DNA of 64,000 nucleotides from Bimastos eiseni (Eukaryota; Annelida; Clitellata; Crassiclitellata; Lumbricidae): NCBI GenBank assembly GCA_959347315.1, contig OY365810.1, positions 14,439,961 to 14,503,960 of the forward strand, read 5' to 3'. Shown piece by piece: positions 32,490 to 42,954 of this stretch (position 1 is its first letter; each line of letters starts with the position of its first letter). The notes under the pieces were generated by a model. It saw only the letters and a program-made list of their open reading frames with translations, ran no database searches and was not told where the DNA came from. The position numbers and the translations under genes were made by a program.

Positions 32490-33790
32490 GAACCGACCTA
32501 CCTACCTTTTGTTTACAAACTGCTTGCGGTGTAAGTCATTTTCTAATAGCTGTATCTGGGCAGGGATCACCTCAGAATAGTTTGGCATGAAGATTTGCTA
32601 CATAAATTCTCGAACGAATGGCTGAATATAAGTGTAGGGCCTGTAGGCCTATTGGGTGACTTTAATATTAACAGTAACATTCATCATAGCTCCTCGGCAT
32701 TTCCATAAACTGTATCTTGGGGAATTTAGTGTATAGGGCACATTAGTCTCTGATACAAATCAGAAAGATCATTCATTGGATGTCTTGACAACTTGTTCTG
32801 ATTCGAAAATCATTCTGTTACTTGACTCGCATCTGTAAGATCATGATTTCGTTTTTTTCAAAATATGACTTACTGTTGAACTCAGAGTTTCTGATGATCC
32901 GCGGGGACGATGTCCTTGTCCTTCATCTGCAGTACTCGTGAATAAGCTGGTGCTCTGCGTTTGGCTTTTGTTTGGCACTTTAGAAGTTTGGAGATTACGA
33001 TTACGACTACGATTGTAGCCCCATGACACTGTTGCCGCTGAAGAATGAGGTCAACTGTAGGTGTTTTTATGATTATCCATATAACGACTCCTCAAAAAGC
33101 TTATCACAACTTACTAAAAAATACCACAATCGAATTGAATGGTCTTCAACCGCTTGAGAAATCGAGACAGCAACTTTTCGCTCTGTAGTCGAAAAAAAAC
33201 ATATTAACGTCCCGATCTTGGATCTTGGACATACATGTAGACTCATTTCTATCGGCGATCACACCGGGCGAAGGCCTACATGTAGCCTACATATACAGGT
33301 ACACGTGACATAATTAACAGAAAACAGAAACTTTATTGTCAATATTCAAGATGGCAAACTTTGTAAACCTTTGAAATGAAAGTAGTAAACTGTGATTTGC
33401 AGGCTCTGTCAATATGCCTTATAGTTTGTTTCGTAGGTTTCGGAGGTCAGTGACCTATCACGCCTTACAATTTAGTTTAAACGTACAGGTTGTGAGGAAG
33501 ATAGGCAATTGCATTGTGGTAATGTCATAACTTCTCATGTTCCAACCAAAGTCTGTTATCATAATAGACCAACATACGTGTACAATTGTACATATACGTC
33601 GCAAAACAGAGGCGGATAGTTTCAACAAGCAGATCAATCCATTGGTCGCTTAACTAATAATTATTTCATTAACCCTAGTGCTTGGCGTATATATATATAT
33701 ATATATAAGCCTAAGCCTACGTCCAACGATAAACGCTTATGTTGTAACTTACCATCGGAATTTTACTTACGCATCTATTCCTAAAATTGG
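32490..33790. other. no gene seen; repeat copy at 32935-33025
   Basis: Holds the second copy of the repeat at 24985-25105 and a (TA)n run at 33690-33708. No exon supported. Confidence 0.4.
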
Positions 33791-33792
33791 TG

Positions 33793-33915
33793 TGGCATGG
33801 TGGCCGATTGGCTAGAGCCCGTAATGCCCAGTGTGTAGGGATCTTGAGCAAGCCTTCGCACAATTGCTCAGCTTTACAGTCGCATTGCGCCGTCGACGTG
33901 TGCACACTTCTGAGC
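33793..33915 (+). repeat. SINE-like dispersed repeat, copy 2
   Basis: Starts 'ggcatggtggccgattggct' (box-A-like) and continues 'gtgtagggatcttgagcaag'. Shares its 3' two-thirds with 10900-11015. No clear box B. Probably a degraded tRNA-related SINE. Confidence 0.45.
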
Positions 33916-35213
33916 TAAACTGTAAGAACGGCGATATCAAATAACAGTTGCATTGCATTGTATATAAAATTGTAGACTTTCTGGACATTTGTTACAGAAA
34001 TGGAAACGATCATTTGGGCATTTACGCAAACACTGGTCATGACAGAACATGGAACAGCTTGCATGGACACCTGTTCCAAATGAGGAATCGGCCACAGCCT
34101 ATAGGTATAATCAACAGCTTAAAAAAACGACATGCACTCAATGTTCCCTCTAATTTTTGGAGATCGTGTACACAAAAAATATTGTGTGTTCGACATTTCA
34201 TAAATGGTCCACACTTTTGTGCCCAGGTTTGATATGAATGCAATATAGTTAAATATTTGGAGGTAGGTAGGTCGCAGCCGCTTAGGAAACTCGATTTGCA
34301 AAGTTTCATCAAAAAATTGTGTGCACTGGCTACACACCCGTGAGCGCGCGCATGCGCACACATGTAGCTTAGATGGACCATTGTGTACATGCTTAGATTG
34401 TCTATACGCCATTCACGATTAAATTATTTTTGGATTTTGGTTAATAAAATATGCCATTGATCAGCTAGTAGAACTTCCTTTGTTATGGAGCTTTTTTAAG
34501 TAGGGTCTAGGCCCCTAATTATCCAAAATCAGATTCCAAGCTGTCTCCACTGACTGGGCAGAGGTTATTTGGTTATTCTGGACGGAACCTACGATGAAAC
34601 TGAAGAGTTGTCATTTTACTATAGATAACGTTGCCATTTTATGATTTTACCCTAGATAACAATAATTAATTGGCCGACGTTCGCCATCCAGCGAATGCTT
34701 TTGTGATTATGCATTCTATAGACGATCACCGAGAACGAAGCTCGTTCAGTTCTCACAAGTATACGCCAATCTCCGATGAACCAATCGAGTTCTAATTGTT
34801 TCATTCTCTTGTGATTGCATAATTCATCATTTTGAACTTGCTTTGATTTCACCAGTGTCTTCGTTTATTTATATATGCCTATCATCCTATGTAAGCATTG
34901 TAAGGATAGTTCATTCATCATCGGTCCTTTCCTTCATCTTATTGGCCACGATTTACAAGAAATCGTAGATTGAACTTTCTCAGCCGGTAGCCTACGTAGA
35001 TCTACAAGATTAGAATGACGTCTTCACGACTTCGTTATTAGATGTCTATACATATGATTAATCTGTAGGATACAGTTAGCCGATTAAAATCCTGGTTGTT
35101 TATAAGCTGCCCGTTCAGAGTTAGACAGCTGCTTGTATGAACTGGGGGTGAAGTTGTAATCGCATCGCAAAGACAAACTTTTAAGCACGGGTATAGACAG
35201 AAGAGGACATAGA
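33916..35213. other. no gene seen
   Basis: AT-rich unique sequence; the overlapping minus-strand frames 34037-34412 show no domain features. Confidence 0.35.
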
Positions 35214-35344
35214 CTACTGTTGCAAATCTGGCCTGCCCAATTTTTGATTATTTAAAAAATAATTTTTTTTATAATTTTAAATAATCTGAATCAAGGTGCT
35301 ATTGGCCGCTCAAAGCGTTAGAAGGGAGGACCCAGTTGAATAGT

Positions 35345-36015
35345 TTGCCCAACGTAATTTATTTCAGTTAGCCAAATATAGTTGGTCCAACAGGATTAAT
35401 AGTTGGCCCAACGGGTTTTGCTGTTGGCCCAACAGGAATTATTTTAGTTGGCCCAACGTAGTTTGCAGTTGGCCCAATGCAGCTGGCCCAACGGAATTTG
35501 CTGTTGGCCCAACGGGATTTGTAGTTGGCCCAACGGGATTTATCGAAATTGGCCCAACATAGTTAGCCCAACGGTTTTGGCAATTGGCCCAACAGGTTTT
35601 GCTGTTGGCCCAACGGGAATTGTTTTAGTTGGCCCAACGTAGTTTGCAGTTGGCCCAATGCAGTTGGCCCAACGGGTTTTGCTGTTGGCCCAACGAGATT
35701 TGCTGTTGGCCCAAAGGGATTTAGCGAAATTGGTCCAACGGAGTTGGCCCAACAGGTTTGGCTGTTGGCCCAACGGGAATTATAGTTGGCCGAACAGGTT
35801 TGGCAGTTAGGCAAAAGATTTTGGCAGTTGGCCAAAAGGTTTTGCAGTTGGCCCAACAGTTGGCCCAACAGTTGGCCCAACAGTTGGCCCAACAGTTGGC
35901 CCAACAGTTGGCCCAACAGTTGGCCCAACAGTTGGCCCAACAGTTGGCCCAACAGTTGGCCCAACAGTTGGCCCAACAGTTGGCCCAACAGTTGGCCCAA
36001 CAGTTGGCCCAACAT
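35345..36015. repeat. TTGGCCCAA repeat array inside the LTR
   Basis: The 5' part (35345-35845) has degenerate 20-35-bp units each holding AGTTGGCCCAACGGG. The 3' part (35846-36015) is a near-perfect 12-bp repeat CAGTTGGCCCAA, about 14 copies. GTTGG-C-CCAAC is an odd-centred palindrome, so every unit can fold on itself. Twelve bases per unit keeps all six frames open (QLAQ, NSWP, GQLL...), which explains the long false ORFs. Confidence 0.93.
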
Positions 36016-36100
36016 TTGGCGGGAATTGGCTGACTGCGCCAATATTGGCGCGAAGTTTCTTGGCCCAGAGTCGAAAAGTTGACTGGCTTGGGCCAATCTG

Positions 36101-36108
36101 TATAAATA
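36101..36108 (+). promoter_or_regulatory. TATA box of the candidate LTR
   Basis: TATAAATA in 'ctgtataaatagcggagc', about 85 bp after the TTGGCCCAA array and 170 bp before AATAAA. Expected transcription start is near 36130, where the duplicated 'gagtcagtccggagcagtc' begins. Confidence 0.55.
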
Positions 36109-36457
36109 GCGGAGCCCAAATCAACAGTCAGAGTCAGTCCGGAGCAGTCTACAGGAGAGCCGTCAAGAGTCAGTCCGGAGCAGTCAGCAGAGGTAACCGT
36201 CGCAGAGAGTCATCGAGAGTGCAGTTCAGCCGAAGTCCAGTTATAATTACCGATGGGTAGTCGTTTGTTTGATTTGCAATAAAATCAGTTAAACGGAAGA
36301 AGTCTACTGTCATACTCCGGTAGCGGACCCGTTCGCCAAAACTAGGTGTTGTCGTCATCCTGGTCGTTGTTCGAGGACACCTAGCTCAGTGCCAATACCC
36401 CAATAGTGAGGAGGACGTCCCTAGGCAGTCGATAAAGGGGGTGTTCCGTCACACTAC

Positions 36458-38870
36458 TTTTTGTTTTGTTAACAACAGTAGCTTCAGAAAATGATAACCT
36501 CGACCATGGGTTAGAACCTTTGGTTACGGTTATATGTTCTTTCGGTAGCATACTCTTTAGAAAGCATCAGGCTTAGCTTATGTCGAGGGTATACCTTTGG
36601 AGTCTTACCTTACAGAGTCGTGTCCTCAGTTGCTTTTTACTTTATATTTAATAACTGCGAAATTTAAATAGGAAGAAATTCATCCCATTTGCGAGACCCG
36701 AATAAAGTCCATAGCCTACGTAGTTAGTTGCTGTTATTTTTCTTAGTAGTCTATCTGAACAACTATAAGTGGTAGGCGGAGATGTTGGATCGAATATTGC
36801 GGCACCATGGATGTCAAGCTGAGAGTCGATTAATTGCAGTTATAGATGTCATGTTGTCAAAGCTGAGTGGATGGATGTCAAGCTGATTGTTATTGTCATA
36901 GTTTACGATAATAATTATATAGTTCCTGTAGTTTCTTTCCGAAATGAGCATCTCTTTCAAAAGATTTAGCCATTCGTCTGTTCTGAAGTATTTATCTGCA
37001 TGGTCTTCATGTCAGAAATGTGTGTATACCATTAACTAAATAACTGCATCCTAAAGTCACTATGACAGATGGATGACGATCTCTTAATTCCTCTCTTGCT
37101 CTCCGTCTTTTAACCACGCTGACCTGCATCCATAAACGCACCAATCTACTTACTCTACTTATTCTCATTGCTGTAAGATAATGAGATGAATTATGCATGA
37201 CTCAACACTCATCGAAATGATAATTAAATAAGAGGAATAATATAGAAAGCGAAGAAATTCTTCTAGAAGCTTATGAAGAAAATAAAAATGACGAAGAGTG
37301 TTATACGCCCGCTACCCATATCTCACTTCTACGTTTGACTTTATCATGTGATCAAACATTTATATAGCACCACTACTAGATATATAATCAGAGGCGCTCT
37401 CTTCGAATTCGTTGGCCTTGATGACGTTAAATGGCATAGTGCACAAGTTAGCAAAACTTCATGTATGCATAGTGGGCTCAAAAAGGTCATCAGTGGTGGA
37501 CCCACGCACAAGCGTAGAACCAACCAACGGATTTCCGTCGACAATTGACAGATGGCATGGATGTTCAGAGTCGCATAAATAATTATTAACCGAAAAATTA
37601 CACCTGTACTGACCAGACTATGCGTACGAGTTTCATTACTAGAGGTATAGCAATGTCTTCCATAGTCAGACACTCTGACACTTTTTATGAGTAAAAAGAC
37701 AATGCTGCATGTTGTCTCACTCTGCATTGATTGTCCTTATCAGGTTGTTTTAAATCGTATTGATTGTCGTGTATCAATTAGTTTCAGCCTTCTAGATATT
37801 AACATTTTAAATAAATGATGTAGTTTACTCTACATTATAGATTGTCGTTTTTTCTGTCACCGCAGCGTATGCTATAAAAAAAGCATTTGATGCAGGCAGT
37901 AACGTCTTGACTTCTAGCTTCAGTATGAGCGTTGCAGAACTCCAGTGGGAACTGCAAAAAAGCACACACACACGCACACTTATATACGCACACACGCACA
38001 CACACGCATGCACGCACACACATGACGATCAATCATCCTGAAAGACACCTGATACATCTAATATAGGCCTAACAAGATGTCTTGCAGAATTTTTTAGTTG
38101 CTCTTGATCCCATGAAGGTAAAATGTTTAGGGTCTAATTTTGTTCATATCGATTCAAAGCCAGAAGAAAACAGAAAATGAGATGTTAAAGCACATGATTG
38201 CGAGATGTGTAAATGTAACTCTACAGGTCTCTACTGCCATGAACCCGCCAGTAGGCTGTAGCAAAAAGGCAAAAATGTCAGCGTTATTACATTGAAAACT
38301 GAATTCGCCTTTCTTGTTCAGCCATATTAACAATTGTTCGTCATAGCTTTTTTCTCGCATACGAATTCAATAATGTTCCTATCTGCCAATTTAAGCCGGA
38401 CAACCATTCACTGTTGTATAGTTAATTCATATCAATTTGTCTAAGTCGATCTACTTTTTAGTCTAATCCGAGCAATTATAATATCATTGCAAAGTCAAAT
38501 AGGAAGCGAATAGCCATTGTACACAGATTAACACGGTAGGCTGATCTTCATCGAAAGCATCGTTGGCTTATTAATTATTCATTCACCCTCTTTTCAACGG
38601 GATCAAAGTTTCGCGAAATTTCGTCAAGAAAATTGCTGGATGTGTGACGTAATATCGTGTTCCGGGTGAGAAAACTTCCCGAAATTTACGCCACATTTGT
38701 CGGGCTACAAGTATCTACTGTGGGCGTAAATGTTATCGCGAACCGCATCCAAGCCGTCTGCCGAATTATCACTTGTCTTGGCACAGATGTCAATTATCGT
38801 AGGAAAACTAGAAGCGAAAATGGCTTTGGCAGTCGGCCGATACATTAGTTAAGTAGACCCGAAAGCCAGC
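36458..38870. other. no gene seen
   Basis: Includes a LINE-tail-like motif (37345-37440; 'catttatatagcaccacta', 'cagaggcgctctcttcgaa') and a CACACG simple run (37965-38020). Frames are short and unsupported. Confidence 0.4.
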
Positions 38871-38880
38871 GATACTTGAG

Positions 38881-38887
38881 TATAAAG
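38881..38887 (+). promoter_or_regulatory. TATA box of the Cys-rich secreted gene
   Basis: TATAAAG in 'gagtataaagagccgccg', 225 bp upstream of the start codon, with a CCAAT-like 'gccaatgg' just downstream. The expected transcription start is around 38911-38920 ('aacatcagatg', Inr-like), giving a ~190-nt leader. That leader contains an upstream ATG near 38921 with a ~25-codon uORF. Confidence 0.55.
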
Positions 38888-39105
38888 AGCCGCCGCCAAT
38901 GGCCAGAGAAATTAGAAGAACATCAGATGTCATTACTTTGCCTTCCATTGTCGAATAATTCAGCTACCGTCGACGGAATGACCATTCTGCGCCGTTTGCA
39001 CTAGGTTCCATCGACGGACGTTAAAGGCTGTCGAAGTAGCAGCCGACCACGCTCAGCAATTGCTTCCTCGTCTTCTTCGTCGTCGTTTTCAGTCAATTGC
39101 ACAGC

Positions 39106-42100
39106 ATGGATGTTCGCGGATATTTGGTGTCATTTCTTCTGGTTGGTCTCACCTGTGAGTATGCTGAACTTTTTGTGGAATAGAGTTTGAACTTATCACC
39201 CACGTTTCACTTTTCTTGGCTTGTTGCTAGTGTCTAATGAATTTCAAAACCTTCGTTTGATGGATAGTATAATACAAATAAAATTTTGAGCACATACATG
39301 TATACATGTAAGCAATGATTTTAAGCATAGGCCTCTAGTCAAAGTTAAGTCTTTGAGTTTCTGTGAGATTCTGTTTATAAGGAATCTAATTAATTCGCAG
39401 CGTTGAGTTGTTTGGTAACAGTGTTTCACGTCTGCTATCAATTAATTTAGGCCAAAAATAAAAAATATGCAACTTTCTGTAAAACATTGTGTAGACAGGC
39501 GCAGGAGCATCAATGATTTTCAGTTGTGTTGCTTGACACTGAAATAATCAGTGCTTTTATGGCGGAATGCGCCAGAACGCGCTACGGCACTTCTCTCAAC
39601 TAGGCCTACTCAAGAGTAAAATAGTAATCGTGCAACTTTAAACTCTGGAATTTGATACAAAACTGTACAAATTAAATTTTTGATTACATTGTAAGTGTAC
39701 AGATTGTGTCCTATAAAATTTATTTTATTTTGCAGCTGATTTTAGCGTCCGGCACATTTTTCCAAAGATAAATAGCACTGGGAACAATGATTATAAGCAT
39801 ATGCCTCTAATCAAAGTTAAGTCATTGAACATGGAAATATGATTGAGAATTCTCAGCAAGTGAAATATAGCGCATCATAAATCATTACTTCAAGAACATT
39901 AATGATTAATATAGCGCATCATCAATCATTGCTTCAAAAACATTAATTTCAACCCATTTACCTGCATCAGTGAAACATGAGCTATTTTAGAAAGAGATTT
40001 TTGGCAAAACCCAGGAGGAATATGATCCCGCTGTCATGCGACATCTGAGTTGGCCAGTCAACTGCGTTGAGGTTGATAATTAAAATGGTATTAATCCATA
40101 AGCAGATTTTGACAAAGGATTGGCCCAGAAGAAATAATTTAAATCTCGCTAATAGGGACATCTGATTTTGCCAGTCAACTGCGCTGAGGTTGTTAATTAA
40201 AATGGTATTAGGCCTAATTCCACAAGCATTCATTTTCGCTGTCTAATAGCATAAATAGGCCTAAATAAATAGATATATCGTCTAGGGTTTTATGGAATGT
40301 TAACGATCCCTCGTTATTGATACATCTTGCTGGGCTAAGCAGATTTGTTCAAATCACAAGAGTAGGCCTAACTGCGAAGTAGCGTTCTTGGAACAACGAC
40401 ACAAAATCACGGAATAGTTTTAAAATAAATCGAGAAACGACAAACTACGAAGTCATACTTAGTTAAACGCTTCTGCATCAATGTTTCTGTGTTTGCGATA
40501 GACGATGAAAATCCTAAATTAACATTTTTATCATGAGACGTACTTTATTTCCAATGATGGGCATTATGTTACGTCAGCTTCTGAAGTTAACAACATGTGG
40601 GCTATTTTAACTAACTTCTAAAAGAATTAATTGAAAAGTAGCATTTTAAAACGTGACTGACTAATTAAATATCAGACAGAGGATAAAATTGCTGCTTGTG
40701 AAGTTGTTTTCTTTTGGAAGGATCGCATTCCGGGAAGGTCACCTCTATTGGGTTCTGTATCAATAATCCGAAGGTTCGATAGTCCGAAGGTTCGATAACC
40801 CGAAGAAAAGTTACTAGTCCGAAAATTTTCGGATTATCGAACCTTCTGACTATCGAACCCTTGGCACTCTCGAGCTTACACTAATCTTCGGACTATCGAA
40901 CCTTTGGATTATCGAGCCTTCGGACTATCGAGCCTTTGGATTATCGAGCCTTCGGACTATCGAGCGGTCTCCCCTCTATTGGCTTCTGCTCTGAGAAATT
41001 ATAAGTCAATAATTTGCTTTAAAGTCAAGAAACGTGATTCAGGTAATTCAAAGTTAATTAGAAGCTGAATATGAGAGCTTAAAATATGAATAAATGAACA
41101 CAAATTTTATGGAAAAATGTCTACGAATAGTCGTGTAAAATGGACGGGATCCTAAGTTTGCTTGCGTATTGCTCTTCGCAGTAATGATGTAGGCTACTGT
41201 TACAATACACTTTATAATTTATGAGAACTCATTTTAGAGTCCAGTGTGTTCCAAACTTTTTGGTCGTGGGTCCCACTTCGGGAAATCATTGAATTCCCGC
41301 GACCCACCTCACAGAGGCGAACAATATTGTATTAAAATTTAATTAGCATTTCAACCTCAATTTGCAATGCATGCATTGAATATAATACTCGATATAATGA
41401 AGAGATTAGACTAGGCTCTGCTCATTGGAGTATACTATAGTTACACTACAACAAAGTAGGTCAAAAGAACAGTTTCATTTTGTTTTTCTGAATTTATTGC
41501 AACTATTTTTAAACAGACGTGAAGCATGGCTACCCCCTTCACAAGACGCACAGACCCATAGTTTTGGAAACATTATGTTAAACGACACTCACGACAGATC
41601 TATAGCTGGAAATACTCATAGGTACCAAAAATGTTGGCGTGACAGAAATTATTTGGAGATATAAATTAATGTACATGTAGCCTATGAAAAACTTCGTTCC
41701 TGAGAAGAAGTTTAAAACATAGTTACAACTACTGCTGAAAAGCAGGTGTAAGAGCTTTAGAATAAAATTAATCGAGCTTTTTTCTAGTCTTTTAGTTTTG
41801 AATATGAATATTGTTTTGCTGTTTTTCAGGCCAATTAGTTTCCTTGCGAGCATCGACCAAGGCACAAGATGTCTTAGCATCGGACAGGTAGGACTAAGCA
41901 TTTAACTATATTTAGTTTTCAACCTATCATTTTCTATTTTCCACCTGTGCCTTTGAAAGAAAATAAAGGCTTTCAAAATAAATAAATTAATGTGGTCAGT
42001 ATTCAGTCAAGTTGTTATTACTTTGGCATTTTTCGTTTGATTTTGCTATTCGCGGAATTTCTAGATTAAGACATGTCGATCAACCTAGTTGAGTAGAAAA

Positions 42101-42877
42101 GCTATACGCCAGTTTCTTGCACATGCCCTCTATTACCGGAGTTAAACATATGTGAAAACCTTTGAGCACGGAGAACTGTGAAATCCTCCAAGATTTTTTT
42201 TATTCCATGAAATGACGGGATCAAAGGAAATCTGATGCAGTTCGGTTGTTCCAGCAAATCTGCGGTTGTGTGCCACGGTAGTAATCTCCCACCAAATTAG
42301 CAGGCTTGTACAATACCATTACGACATGATCATAGCTAACTAGCCTTAATTGTCAAACTCTGCCTTTACTCCCTCTGTTAATATCACTTTTAGGTTGTCA
42401 GAATGCGAGGAGATGCGATGCCAGCCGTTGACAGGTCTGCGCTTCGAATTCTGCCGCTCTTTCCTGTGTTCTCGCCTTCCTCTTTCACCGACCACCTCCT
42501 TCTTCCACGCATGCGTCAACAAGTGCCACCGGAAGTCGGCATTTGAGCGCATCCGGTTGTGCCTCGTCGCATGCGCCACTCGCGGCGACGAAGAATATAT
42601 GGAACCCCGCGAAGGTTTGGACCAAGTCGCGTCTTTGAACGCTGCCCCCAACCGGAAGAAGTCTTGCGTCGACGCATGTGCAGCCCTTGTACCGGAAGAA
42701 GATGACGGCGAACGACGAGCATGCGCCGAGCGATTCTGCCTCAGAGCGGCACTGGAGACGGCAGCGTCCACTCACGTGAAGCGATGGGGCAGCAGAGTGT
42801 GTATGGACACGCAATGTCGCCAATTTCAAAGCGATATGAAGTCCTACGTTTCATGCGGACTCACACATTGCGGCTGA
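39106..42877 (+). CDS. secreted protein of four Cys-stapled helical-hairpin-like repeats (3 exons)
   Basis: Exons 39106-39154, 41830-41887 and 42394-42877 (join = 591 bp, 196 residues). Donors CCT|GTGAGT and CAG|GTAGGA and acceptors TTTTTCAG and CTTTTAG all fit, phases 1 and 2. The ATG has strong context (ACAGCATGG). Exon 1 plus the start of exon 2 encode a signal peptide, MDVRGYLVSFLLVGLTCQ. The rest has 16 cysteines in eight CX3C/CX4C pairs that align as four repeats: CX4C-10-CX4C, CX3C-11-CX3C, CX3C-14-CX4C, CX4C-12-CX4C, with linkers of 14, 30 and 20 residues. Two CX3-4C helices joined by a short turn is the alpha-hairpinin type pattern known from plant defence peptides and some venom toxins. 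Orthology is not claimed. RKK, RR and KR sites in the linkers could allow cleavage into single hairpins (inference). Exon 3 is clearly GC-richer than its surroundings. No family name recognised. Confidence 0.8.
39545..39770. repeat. dispersed repeat (pair with 46505-46780)
   Basis: Shares 'tggcggaa(t/c)gcgcc(a/g)gaac', 'tgtcctataaaatttattt' and 'attttagcgt' in the same order and spacing with 46515-46740. Located in intron 1 of the Cys-rich gene. Class unknown; the G-C rich start resembles the GGAACGGCGTTCC palindromes at 10.76 kb. Confidence 0.65.
40035..40225. repeat. ~117-bp tandem duplication in intron 1
   Basis: 'acatctgagttggccagtca' at 40042 and 'acatctgattttgccagtca' at 40158 head two copies that continue with CTGCG(T/C)TGAGGTTG and AATTAAAATGGTATTA. 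Intronic, non-coding. Confidence 0.75.
40765..40966. mobile_element. small fold-back element, TTCGGACTATCGAACC arrays
   Basis: Left half: 'atccgaaggttcgatagtcc' type subrepeats. Right half: five inverted copies 'ttcggactatcgagcc'. Almost the whole 200 bp is terminal array with a minimal spacer. The same subrepeat forms the ends of the larger element at 56139-57140. Confidence 0.75.
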
Positions 42878-42948
42878 TCAGAACCGACAGATTCTGTCTT
42901 GTTAAGACGAGAGATTAGAGAGCATCTTTAACAGACGGGTGCTGTCGA

Positions 42949-42954
42949 AATAAA
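42949..42954 (+). terminator. polyadenylation signal of the Cys-rich gene
   Basis: AATAAA 72 bp after the stop codon at 42877 in 'gtcgaaataaataacc'. Short 3' UTR consistent with the compact last exon. Confidence 0.6.

Larger units (their letters stand above)
35218..36453 (+). mobile_element. candidate solo LTR with tandem-repeat U3
   Basis: The segment runs TGTTGCAAATCT...GTTCCGTCACA, i.e. TG...CA ends, flanked by the 4-bp duplication CTAC (35214-35217 and 36454-36457). Inside, in LTR order: a U3-like repeat zone, TATAAATA at 36101-36108, a duplicated 'gagtcagtccggagcagtc' just after the expected start site (36131 and 36168), and AATAAA at 36278-36283. No internal gag-pol follows, so it would be a solo LTR. 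The TSD is short and could be chance. A matching second LTR elsewhere is needed to prove it. Old retroelement relic, no genes. Confidence 0.55.

Noticed and set aside
35540..36124. GQLL/ANCW/QLAQ/NSWP repeat proteins
   Set aside because: A 12-bp unit keeps every frame open; no start context or non-repeat domain.
42346..42829. Minus-strand and alternative-frame ORFs over the Cys-rich exon
   Set aside because: Shadows of the GC-rich exon 3; the plus frame alone matches splice phases and has the regular Cys pattern.
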